Shown one piece after another: positions 55,093-64,000 of a DNA stretch of 64,000 bases. Each line of letters opens with the position of its first letter. Positions within the stretch are counted from its first letter, which is position 1. The translations under genes were made by a program, and so were the position numbers. Under the pieces are notes generated by a model. The model saw only the letters and a program-made list of their open reading frames with translations, made no database searches and was not told the origin of the DNA. Source of the DNA: Colocasia esculenta (Eukaryota > Streptophyta > Magnoliopsida > Alismatales > Araceae); the NCBI GenBank assembly GCA_014218235.1, contig CM024766.1, positions 24,215,346-24,279,345 on the forward strand, written 5' to 3'.

Positions 55093-55618
55093 GAACTGAA
55101 ATTTGAACAAGAAAAGATAGAGAGTGTAAAAAGAAACAGAAGATACAACCATATACACAACCTCACCTTCCTAGAAAAGAGCAAAAACAAGAGTTCAAGA
55201 TCTGAAGAGAGCCTACTGTTTTCAAGCTTCGACTTCCCAGCTCTCTTGCTTTTTAGAAGTCTTTTTTTTAGTGGCCTTCTATAAATCCAGATCTTCTTAG
55301 TCCACTCTCCTTGAGTTAGAAAGAGTTAGAACTTCCATTCTTACATTATCTCCTTCTGATCATCTGGTGTTTGCTCATCCTTCTGAGCAAAGGTTCTTGG
55401 GAATTGGATGTAGGACTTCCATGTGGGAAGGACCGAAGCAGAATAAATTCTTTGTGCACTTGTGTGATTGTTTCCACCAAGTTTAACACTTGTTTCACAC
55501 ACTACACTAGGTTCTAACAACTCTATTTAGTGTTACCTATTTTAGATAATTTTTTAAAGTGCAAAGAAGTCCTATTCACCCCCCTCTAGGATATCTAAAG
55601 CTCCATCTCAATCCAACA

Positions 55619-56200
55619 AGGGTTTCCTAGGTTGTTTGGCCTGTATACAGATATCACATTTTTTTTGTTTTATCAATAGCATGCTCAGGAATCAAATTCA
55701 GGTTCATCATGCGTCTCAAAGAGTTGAAATTTAAATGACCTAAACATCCATGTCATAAATCAGATGACTCTATAGCATTAAGAACAACTGGAACATATGT
55801 ATCAACATCTAAACATTCATTCATCACATGACTCACATGCACTTTAAACAACCCATCAGATAAATAGCCTTTACCAATAAAAGATTTGATACGTTATCAC
55901 ACTTTATTACATTTAAAGTTGAGTTCATAACCCTCTCTAACTAAAGTAGAACCTAGTAAAATATTTCTCTTGATACTAGGAACATGGTGCACATAATGAA
56001 GAGACAACACACACCCTGAAGTAAACTTCAGATCCACACGTCCAATTCCCATCACCCTCGCAGTGCTGCCATTCCCCATAGTCATGGAGTAGTCATGGAT
56101 GGCCTGGTAAGATACAAAATTAGCCCTGTCAGCACACAAGTGTACATGGCTCTTGTGTCTACCAACCATTCATAATGTTCATAGATAGAAAACAGTTGAG
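55619..56200 (-). pseudogene. pol: Copia element I: protease and integrase zinc domain
   Basis: Frame 56169-55897 gives HVCADRANFVSYQAIHDYS, then MGNGSTARVMGIGRVDLKF and YVHHVPSIKRNILLGS, the protease region of a different copia lineage. The segment at 55780-55620 decodes to HGCLGHLNFNSLRRMM and CDICIQAKQP, the HHCC zinc region at the start of integrase. Element C's LTR is inserted immediately after this. Confidence 0.85.
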
Positions 56201-56269
56201 GGTTAAGAGTAATATACTTGTCTCCAGAAGAAGCACTAGTGGTCATCACATTGACTTGAGCTGGAACAA

Positions 56270-57290
56270 CAACGGTGTGTAGGCTTGTCTTTTCCTTCCT
56301 CTTAGGACAATCACCACGGAAATGACCCTTCTAACCACAGATCCAGTAATCACCTTGTTTCTTCTTCTTCTTGATTTACACCTTGTGGTTTAATCTGTGC
56401 ATTCAAATCAACCTTGGATTTGCCTTTGAAATCTTTAAACTTGTTTTTCATAACTATGTTTGCACTAGCCTCTACAGGCATCAAAGGTTTCTCCTTCCTA
56501 TGTTTCTCCTCTATGGCAATGGCTCTCATCAGTCATCTAGAGAAAAAGCACCCTTCTATGTTTTAGGTACATTTCAATGTCCTCCCATGACTTAGGAAAT
56601 TTCTCAATGATGCACATACCCTGAAACTTTTCTGGGACTTTTACCTCACCTCAGCCAAGCCATGGATCATAAGAAGAAACTCATGTGCCAGTTCAGAGAT
56701 AGATCTGCCCTCAACCATGTGAAACTTGAGAAATTTACTGACATAATATTTTTCTAGACCTTGTCCTTAGTGTTGTACTTTCTGTCAAGCTCATCCCATA
56801 ATGTCTTGGAGGTCAGAATGTCGAAGTACTGTATACATCAAAAGGACATCCGATAGTGCAGTCAGAATGCATACTTGCCCTATGCGATCTCTTTCCTTCC
56901 TTTCGTAGCCTTCTTAACCTTTCGGGATCATTCCTCATCACATTGGGTGAGTCAGATTCAACACGAGATCACCCAATCATAGTAAATCATATTCGCATAC
57001 GTTGTTGCCAACGCTTGAAGTGTTGCTCTGCGAATGTCACTGGCATCATGGACATGTCTACTTTTAGGTTGAGAGCAACATATGATGACGTCATGTTAAA
57101 TGATATCTTCTCTAAGACTGTTGTGAAAACAGTGGGCATAACAGGTTTTGCATGGTGATAGAACAACTCATAATCCATACAATGCAAACATATCGACATA
57201 AGCATGTTTACATAAATCACAGAGGCATCATTCAAGAGAATAATAACAGATAAGTAAAATAGACATGATGAAAATATGAACATGAATATA
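56270..57290 (-). pseudogene. gag: Copia element I: gag
   Basis: Frame 57283-56987 ends in PVTFAEQHFKRWQQRMRI, a common start of capsid in this copia lineage (FxGxNFKRWQxRM). Further pieces are scattered in other frames (HELLLMIHGLAE near 56670). The zinc knuckle near 56345-56310 decodes to YWIC G-stop-KGHFRGDCPKR: its first Cys is Tyr and a Gln position is TAG (56333-56331). Not functional. Confidence 0.75.
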
Positions 57291-58539
57291 TATATATATG
57301 GAAGCAGTGGAGGCGTTCTAAAAGGAACTTTGCCTTAGAGAGGATATCGCCCCCCACTACAGGTGCGAACAGAAAACAACGATCTGATCTCTCTCCCAAT
57401 GGTACAACCACATCCAGCGAGATTAACAGTCGCACACTGTTAATCTCGTAAAACAAAAGCTATCTAATATGTATGAAAGAATCTCTACTAGATGTAGGGC
57501 AAAGAAGCATGCACCGAACATCGCAATGCAGAGAACGAGGCAGTTTGTAGCAAGGGGAAGACGCGGCACGTCGACAGCAAGCAGAGGCGTGACGTCTACA
57601 ATCGAGGGCACGGGGAAGAGGCGACCAGCATAGAGTGATTCTCCGGTGGGATTACGGTGTCACATACGAAGACCGAGAGAGAGACTGCAGAGAGCATTTC
57701 TTTTTGGAAAAAATATGTCGCTTTCGATTTCTCTCTCTCTCTCTCTCTCCTTCTATGATAACTGCCACGCCCCATTAAGTGCTGGTCCACATCTTCAAGA
57801 CGGACGCGTCCCACAATCTCTCCGAAAAAAGGGGAAAAAAATAAATTGGCAAAAGAGTGATGGCCCAATAAGGCCCGCAGCCACCTCACACACACGCTCT
57901 CCACGCTGCCCCACCCCCCCCGCAGGCAGGCGAGTGCGCGTGTGTGGCCTTGGACATACCTTCTTCTAGTTCCATAGGAACAAGTCCTTCGAATCACAAG
58001 GATTATAAAAGCCACTCTCTTACTTTGTGTTTTCCAATTGGGACAAACACCATAAACACACAGTCACACTCTCCTACCAAATCTTGAGTTTCCCTCATAC
58101 TTGCTGTCACCCTTACTCCTATCCACATTAGACTCATAGTGAAAGGTACATCTGGCCTTGCATATTTCCCAAAGAACAAGCAATAACATATAGACCCCGA
58201 TAAAACCCAATGGACTTTTAATATGGGTGCCTGAAATGAAACTCCAACATCTGATGAAGTTCGGTCATGCATAATACATTATTAGCAGTGCCACCCATAT
58301 GTCCACAGTCCCTAATAGACCTCCAGTATCGAATAAGTGGTTCAGGTCCTCTACTTGTGGTGCTTGACGGCAGCAGAAGCATTGAGAAGCCATAGGTCTG
58401 CCACAAATCTGCCACCCTGCCATCACACGCCACTGCTCTGTGAAGTAAACGCCAACAAAAATCGAGGCTCTAGGAGGGAAGCTAGCATTCCAGATTTTAG
58501 CCCAGCTATGACTCCTTAGGCCCTGAGGCGAGGCAATTC
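57291..58539. other. Unassigned region, possibly leader or LTR of element I
   Basis: No LTR pair or PBS could be identified next to element I. Composition turns GC-richer around 57500-57960. The minus-strand frames (57596-58015 and others) have no recognised family and contain a translated microsatellite. 58003-58433 may belong to the LINE fragment to the right, but I see no diagnostic motif. Confidence 0.35.
57730..57749. repeat. (CT)n microsatellite
   Basis: Uninterrupted CT/TC run, read as Arg/Glu or Ser/Leu repeats in spurious frames. Confidence 0.9.
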
Positions 58540-59176
58540 GGTAGGCAGATTTTTGTAGTAAAACTGACCACTCGGGGGACCAAACAAACTGATGGGCCCA
58601 TTAGAAAGCATGAAACTATCAAAATCTACATTGACCGCCAGCTGCTTCTAAGTGAACAGTAGCCACAGGGGAGAATCCCATCTGCATCCCCAGTATAATG
58701 GTGAGCAGCGGACGATCACCTAGCCAACAGTCTCGTGGGCAATCTGCTGAGCTACCGCCCCCAAGGATGCACCTGGTCCGCTAAAGAAGAAGGGTGCGTG
58801 CCTGCATGAACACCTCTCTCCTAATGCCTGACAATGCCTCTGCAGAATTATAGCGCCGGCTAGCATAAATTGACCAATTAGAAGACCCCTGCTGGTGTTC
58901 CAAATCATTTTAGTAACCAAGGAAAGATATATAGCTCCACGCTTCTCAATTCTAATCCACCGGCCCTCTAGTATTGGCTTCTGCATTTGTTCCCAAGAAA
59001 CCCAATGGGGTCTTCGATCTTCCCCTGCCATAGAAAATTCGCACATAATCTATCAGTATGCCTGCATATCGTCTTAGGCATAGATGTAGAGAAAGTCAGT
59101 ATATTGGGATCCGATTTAATCAAAACAACCCGGCCAGCTTGAGATAAAAGCTTTGACTTCCATCCCTCTAATCAGC
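58540..59176 (-). pseudogene. LINE reverse transcriptase C-terminal fragment
   Basis: The minus strand decodes near 59160-59040 to KSKLLSQAGRVVLIKS and later LCANFLWQG, then in frame 59046-58720 to PHWVSWEQMQKPILEG. This is the thumb/connection region of plant L1-type RT (compare the same motifs in the LINE at 33665-37656). Upstream catalytic parts would lie in or beyond the assembly gap. Frameshifted and old. Confidence 0.8.
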
Positions 59177-59276
59177 NNNNNNNNNNNNNNNNNNNNNNNN
59201 NNNNNNNNNNNNNNNNNNNNNNNNNNNNNNNNNNNNNNNNNNNNNNNNNNNNNNNNNNNNNNNNNNNNNNNNNNNN
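59177..59276. other. Assembly gap (100 N)
   Basis: Exactly 100 undetermined bases, a common placeholder length for a gap of unknown size. Confidence 1.
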
Positions 59277-59280
59277 CGCG

Positions 59281-59864
59281 ATGGTTATGTGGCATATCTT
59301 GCTTCGTTTGTCTTTGGAGCCTAACGGGTCGTCGGTTTTTTTATGTACCTGTGGTCTGTGAGTTTTTTGATGTTTTTTTCCAGAAGATTTACTTGGGTTA
59401 CCGCCTGAGCAGGAGGTGGAGTTCTCCATTGAGCTTTTGCCCGGTACGATGCCTTGTCTAAGGCACCATACCGGGATGCTCCGGCTGAGTTGTGCGAGTT
59501 GACGTGCCAGTTGCAGGAATTGCTTGAGTTGGATTTTATCCGTCCAAGCCAATCGCCTTGGGGAGCGCCATGTTGTTCATGAAGAAGAAGGATGGCAGCT
59601 TGCGGTTATGCATTGATTATAGGCAGTTGAACCAGGTAACAGTGAAGAATAAGTATCCTTTGCCTAGGATCGATGATCTATTTGATCAATTGCACTCAGC
59701 CAGAGTGTTTCATGATTGACTTAAAGTCCGATACTACTAGCTGAGGATCAGAGAATCAGATGTTGGATGACAACTTTCCGCTCGAGGTACGGTCACTTTG
59801 AGTTTGTCGTGATGCGTTTGGGCTCACGAATGCGCCAACAGTTTCATGGATTTATGCATAGAGT
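59281..59864 (+). pseudogene. pol: Ty3/gypsy reverse transcriptase fragment
   Basis: The plus strand gives VPVVCEFFDVF, then with a shift GLPPEQEVEFSIELLPGT, WGAPC.., LRLCIDYRQLNQVTVKNKYP, LPRIDDLFDQL, and a broken segment equivalent to the first catalytic Asp (IDLKSGY-like with a shift) and RYGHFEFVVMRLGLTNAP. This is the N-terminal half of a gypsy RT. The YxDD motif is absent because element F inserted at 59865. It is not the same copy as element H. Confidence 0.9.
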
Positions 59865-60149
59865 TGATGATCAGTCTGTCCCCATGCAATTTTAATTAAT
59901 TTATATATATATACATATTTTGATGATTAACAAAACCAAACAAGAATTTATCAATTATATCTGCTGAATATCTCATAAGTCTTAAGTACAGGAAAAATTA
60001 CCGAAGTCAAACAAGCCAATAAAGGTATGCATTACTACTCTGAAGCTTAATCTTTTCAACATGAGATTTCTCTAAGTCCATATCGATTTCTGTTAAGTTC
60101 ATAACGATTCTCTTATAAGACTGAAAAGTCATGTCATTTCAATCAGTCG

Positions 60150-60740
60150 ATGTCACAACGACTTACTTGTTGTAACGACTTCATAAGTGATATACGATTT
60201 CTTTAGAACTCGCAACGACTTGCTTGTTGTAACGACTTCATAAGTGATCATAACGATTTCTTTAGAACTCGCAACGACTTGCTTGTTGTAACGACTTCAT
60301 AAGTGATCATAACGATTTCTTTAGAACTCACAATGACTTGCTTGTTGTAACGACTTCATAAGTGATCATAACGATTTCTTTAGAACTCGCAACGACTTGC
60401 TTGTTGTAACGACTTCATAAGTGATCATAACGATTTCTTTAGAACTCGCAACGACTTGCTTGTTGTAACGACTTCATAAGTTATCACAACGATTTCTTTG
60501 ATACTCGTAACGACTTGCTAGCCACAACGATTTCTTTAGTTCTCGTAACGATTTCTTTGATACTCGTAACGACTTGCTAGTTGCAACGATTTCTTTAGTT
60601 CTCGTAACGATTTCTTTGATACTCGTAACGACTTGCTAGCCGCAACGATTTCTTTAGAGTTCATAACGACTTGATAAGTGTTCATGATTCACAACGATTT
60701 CTTTAGGATTCATAACGACTTGCTTTGTGTAACATTTGTT
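60150..60740. repeat. 59-bp tandem repeat in the LTR of F
   Basis: Five nearly identical units of 59 bp (AAGTGATCATAACGATTTC... steps at 60242, 60301, 60360, 60419) followed by degenerate copies. Each unit contains AACGACTT, AACGATTTC and ATAAGTGATCAT. Confidence 0.95.
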
Positions 60741-61270
60741 AAGTGTTTCACATCGATTTCTTAGAATCAAATGACTTGCTATAACTCATAACGATTTCAT
60801 AAGTCTATAGTCTTCACTTCATATTTTGATATCTTATTCATCTTAAAGCATTGACCAGTCAAAATCCACGTAGACATCTCTCTGACGCTTTTGCATTTAT
60901 GAGATCTGAACGTATCTCTGCATGCATGCAGACTATATCTTCCTTTATCGTGCTATTCTGATACGTCCTTTAGACTTAAGCCAGTTGGTATTACTATTTT
61001 CTTGACTATTGCTACTGACGTTGACTGATATCAGAGACAGCCTATCTGTCTGCTGTTTGAGCTGACATCTGTGCAGACCTTTGATATAGCTTCATTGTAC
61101 AACGTTAGACAATAGAAGCCAACGGATCTCTGTGAAGATCTCATCTCTTTGCGTGCTCAAGTGATCAAAAGACTATGACAGGAAGCTTCCGAGACTCCAG
61201 ATGTCATTCAGTCTAACGGCTACTCAAGAGAGAGACAACGATCTCTTCAACGACATATTTCAATTGAAGA

Positions 61271-61278
61271 TATATATA
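61271..61278 (+). promoter_or_regulatory. TATA box in the LTR of F
   Basis: TATATATA about 670 bp upstream of the LTR end, in plus orientation like the element. Confidence 0.55.
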
Positions 61279-61945
61279 CAAGACAGAAGAATAGAAGAAA
61301 AGTCGATCTAGAGATTTTTTCAAATTCTTCAAAAGAAAATCAAGAGCCAAGATCCTTCACTCCGTTTTTGCTCTTTTGCTCTCTTGCTCTCCGCTAGTTC
61401 TTGTGAAAATCTTGAGAGTGCCTGTCAGTTCTGAGAGTGTGATAGTTCTTAATCTCTTCGCTCTCAGTTCTAGTTGCTTCAGATCCTCTCTTATCAAAAG
61501 CTGGATCTAGGGGCGTGAAAGTCTTTTTCATTCTTCTCTGTGATGTTCCCTTCGGTTGTGAAGGAAGACCTGGTGGTATCCAGGGTGTTGCTCCCTTTGG
61601 TTGTAAAGGAAGACCTGGTGGCATCCAGGGTGTTGTTACCTTCGTGTGGAAGGAAGAACAGTTGAGCTGGGTGTTGTAGCGTCCTTAGGGGGCCTGTACC
61701 CTAGTTAGTGCAATCCTGAGTTGTTGCTCAGGGACTGGACGTAGGACTCCTAAGAAAAGGAAGTCCGACCAAGATAATTCTTGTGTTGTGTGATTGTCTT
61801 CATTGTGTAATTGTTATTTAAACTAACAAGTAACTAACGTAGTTCGAAGATCGTTTGTTGTGATTGTTTTTGGTTACAGGTATCTCCTAGATGAATTTAT
61901 AAAAACCCATTCACCCCCCTCTGGGCTTGTCAACAGGGCAACAAG

Positions 61946-61957
61946 TGGTATCAGAGC
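61946..61957 (+). other. Primer binding site of element F (initiator Met-tRNA)
   Basis: TGGTATCAGAGC two bases after the LTR end. Confidence 0.95.
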
Positions 61958-62005
61958 AAGTCTCTTCGAAAAGAAATGATCCAACGATCTGAAGAGTAAA
62001 GATCC

Positions 62006-63720
62006 ATGGCAGCCCAAGGTAATTTTAAGGTCAGTCAGTCAACCGACCCCCTCTCTTCGATGGTGAAGATTACCCTTACTGGAAGACCAGAATGGATACT
62101 TTTTACAAGGACACGACTATCAAATTTGGTCCATAGTAGAAGAAGGTGATCTATTAGTCACAAATGAGAAAGCACAATGGACAGATGATGACAGAAAGAA
62201 GATTTCCCTGAATTGCAAAGCAAAAAGTATCATATGATGTGCTCAAGTAAGAAGGAATTCAACAGAGTTTCAGCCTGCAAATCATCAATGGAAATGTGGG
62301 AAAAGCTCAGGATTACTTATGAAGGCACAGACAATGTGAAGGAAACAAGAATTGATATTCTTGTCACTCAATATGAAAGATTTCAGATGCAATCAAGTGA
62401 GTCCATAACCCAAATGTTCAGCGGTTCACTGACATCACAAATGGACTGGCTAGCCTGGGGAAAGTATATGAAATGGGAGATATGGTAAGAAAGATACTTA
62501 GATCCTTACCGTCCTCATGGACTCCAAAAGTCACAGCAATAGAAGAAGCTAATGATCTGAAGAAATGTCTGTAGAAAAACTCATTGGGTCCCTTATGGCC
62601 CATGAAATCAATATGGAAAGGCTAGGAGAGTCCTCTAGCAAAAGAAGCACTCCAACGCCTTAAAAGCTGAAGAAGATTCACCAGAAGCAAGCTCAGCTGA
62701 AAGTGAAAGTAATACAAACAGCGAAAATGAAGAGCTATGTTATCCAGAAGGTTACAGCGAATCTTGGCTAAAAAGAAAAAGTCTCAATCTGGTAGAAAGT
62801 ATTTCAAAATGAATAAGGACTTCAAGAAACCAGATGGAAAAGAAGTGAAGAAAGGAGAACCCATTTGCTACGAATGTAAGAAGCCAGGACACATTAAGAC
62901 TGAGTGTCCTAAGTTAAAGAAATCAGAATTCAGGAGAAGAGGACAGTTCCAAGAAGTTTAGAAAGTTCAAAAGAAAGCAATGGCAACAGCATGGGAAAAC
63001 AGTAGCGACTCAGATAGTGAGTCGCGCTCCTGCAGTGATGAAGAAAAGCCCACTTGGCTTTCATGGCAAACACTGAAGAAAAGGTAACTTCTGACTCATC
63101 TTTTGATTCATGCAATGGTTCAGACTCCGATAGTTAGAAGAGGCTTTCAATGAACTTTATGAAAAGTATAAAGAAGTAACTAAACTATTAAAAGTAAGTA
63201 AGAAAAACATAGTCTGTATAAAAATACAAACTCAAGCTAAAATCAGAAAATGAACAACTAGAAAGTCAAATAATTGAACTTAAACGAAGAACGAACTGTT
63301 ATGTGAAGACCTAAAAGTAAAATGAACAAATAACTAAACTAGAAAACATGAAAGTACTGATGAATTACGGAAAGAAATTCAAACTTAAATGAAAGAAAAT
63401 GATAAACTATCAAGCACATAGAAAATTTTAAATGGTAAAACACTCTCTATATTAAAAGGTGCGAGAAGATCAGGTAAGAAGAAAAATGGATTAGGATATA
63501 CACCCCCAGATAATGAAGAAACCAAGGTCTATCCTAAAATATATCCAACACAAAATTTGTACCCGAACAAGATATAGCATACAAAGCTGATTTTAAATAA
63601 TAGAAAAAGTGACTAAGTTATCCTGTTGTAGTCACTGCAATAAGTTAGGACATATTAAAACTAATGTCCAACAAGGACACAAAAAATGGATTAAAAGATA
63701 AAGTTAATGATACTAACCAA
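62006..63720 (+). pseudogene. gag: Element F gag with two zinc knuckles
   Basis: Starts at ATG 62006 (MAAQGNFKVSQS), 48 bases after the PBS, with a one-base loss soon after, at about 62045. Capsid segments at 62213-62488: CSSKKEFNRVSACKSSMEMW, IDILVTQYERFQMQSSES. Then MLSRRLQRILAKKKK and the first knuckle CYECKKPGHIKTEC (62866-62907), intact. A Lys/Glu-rich coiled-coil part follows (63140-63450), broken by shifts. The second knuckle CSHCNKLGHIKTN (63627 on) has its last Cys one base out of frame. Close to element B's gag. Confidence 0.88.
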
Positions 63721-64000
63721 TCAGGACCCAAAAGGATTTGGGTACCTAAAGCTTGATGTCTTTATTCAAGACAACCCTCGAGCATCCAATGGTATTTGGA
63801 TAGTGGGTGCTCAAGACACATGTCAGGAAACAGAAGTTGTTCTCTCATCTCCAAGCTGAAGATGGACAGTTACCTATGGAGATAATGGGAAAGGAATGTA
63901 ATAGGCAGTGGCTCTGTGGAAAACAAAGGAAAAACAGTCATAAAAGATGTGCTACTAGTCAAGGGATGAAGCACAATCTCATTAGCATTAGCCAGCTGTG
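63721..64000 (+). pseudogene. pol: Element F protease (cut by window end)
   Basis: GPKRIWVPKA precedes the protease. WYLDSGCSRHMSG with D-S-G at 63799-63807 is intact. Two small shifts follow before YGDNGK and IGSGSVENKGKTVI. The window ends before integrase. Confidence 0.88.

Larger units (their letters stand above)
49131..55618 (+). mobile_element. Sirevirus-type copia element C, 3' half
   Basis: Plus-strand element starting inside RT (GTHICQTKYI), then RNase H to 49916, palindromic spacer 49997-50055, ORF3 50407 to about 53440, polypurine tract 53699-53710, 3' LTR 53723-55618. Its RNase H and ORF3 are close to those of element A, in opposite orientation. It is inserted in the integrase region of element I at 55618/55619. 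The 5' half is missing at the 49130 junction. Confidence 0.87.
53723..55618 (+). repeat. 3' LTR of element C
   Basis: Termini TGTTGTGC...ATCCAACA, 1,896 bp. Contains palindromic repeats at 53980-54270, a TATA box TATATAT at 55086-55092, the GGATGTAGGACT block at 55401-55417 and CCTATTCACCCCCCTCTAGG at 55571-55590. Related to LTR fragment D in inverse orientation. Confidence 0.85.
59865..61943 (+). repeat. 5' LTR of element F
   Basis: TGATGATCAGTC...GGGCAACA, 2,079 bp. Same start and end as the LTR of element B. Carries a 59-bp tandem repeat, a TATA box, GGGACTGGACGTAGGACT (61731-61748) and CCATTCACCCCCCTCTGGG (61908-61926). Confidence 0.9.
59865..64000 (+). mobile_element. Sirevirus-type copia element F (continues past window)
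   Basis: Plus-strand element: 5' LTR 59865-61943, PBS 61946-61957, gag from 62006, second zinc knuckle about 63627, protease active site 63799-63807, window end in protease. LTR termini match element B's. Inserted into a gypsy RT. Confidence 0.9.

Noticed and set aside
57596..58015. 139-codon minus-strand frame
   Set aside because: Includes a translated CT microsatellite and no recognisable family; kept only as an unassigned region.
61946..61957. tRNA-like match TGGTATCAGAGC (also at 9920 and 48302)
   Set aside because: Only the 3' end complement of initiator tRNA is present, as expected for primer sites; no tRNA gene.

Overview
This window is nuclear DNA of a flowering plant, made almost entirely of nested transposable elements. 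A monocot is likely but not proven: the window is dominated by large Ty1/copia elements of Sirevirus type, with long repeat-filled LTRs, a third ORF after pol, and a methionine-initiator-tRNA primer site. No bacterial-style gene, CRISPR array or operon is present. The only host gene I can support is a fragment of an inositol polyphosphate 5-phosphatase at 2057-2373 (+). An unrecognised 75-codon frame lies at 11713-11940 (-).

Layout, left to right. 1-2770 is host gene and intron sequence. Element G (2771-11421, - strand) is a complete-ended Ty1/copia element: two LTRs of about 1.49 kb, a perfect 5-bp target duplication (ACCAT), PBS and polypurine tract. Its gag-pol is broken, and its 2.2-kb leader is unusually structured. 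11427-12500 is flanking DNA. Element H (about 12504-20261, -) is a decayed Ty3/gypsy chromovirus-like element ending in a chromodomain. It is split by a decayed 3.9-kb hAT DNA transposon (about 15711-19616). 20262-20523 (E) and 20524-22509 (D) are truncated Sirevirus LTRs. Element A (22510-33131, -) is a Sirevirus with 3' LTR, ORF3, pol and most of gag. Element B (33132-49130, -) is inserted in A's gag. It has a 3' LTR (itself carrying a LINE at 33665-37656, +), ORF3, pol, gag, PBS and a truncated 5' LTR. At 49130/49131 B meets element C (+, to 55618), the 3' half of an A-like Sirevirus with RNase H, ORF3 and 3' LTR. C sits in the integrase region of another copia element, I (55619-57290, -). 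Then come a LINE fragment (-), a 100-N assembly gap (59177-59276), a Ty3/gypsy RT fragment (+), and Sirevirus F (59865 to the window end, +) with a complete 5' LTR, PBS, gag and the start of protease.

How the parts work together. Each LTR element encodes Gag and a Pol polyprotein (protease, integrase, reverse transcriptase, RNase H), and the PBS and polypurine tract prime its DNA synthesis. All copies carry frameshifts or stops, so none is evidently autonomous. Three Sireviruses (A, B, C) keep remnants of the same ORF3 after pol: a plant-transposon-like N-terminal domain, a Pro/Ser-rich linker and a conserved C-terminal domain, with a basic stretch in A and C. I see no signal peptide or membrane segment in the frames examined.

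The least ordinary signals are: four leader hairpins in G that present the same 19-nt loop on four different stems; conserved palindromic repeats in Sirevirus LTRs and in the pol-ORF3 spacer; an intron-like interval ending exactly at the ORF3 ATG in A and C; and a shared TAG at ORF3 codon 16.
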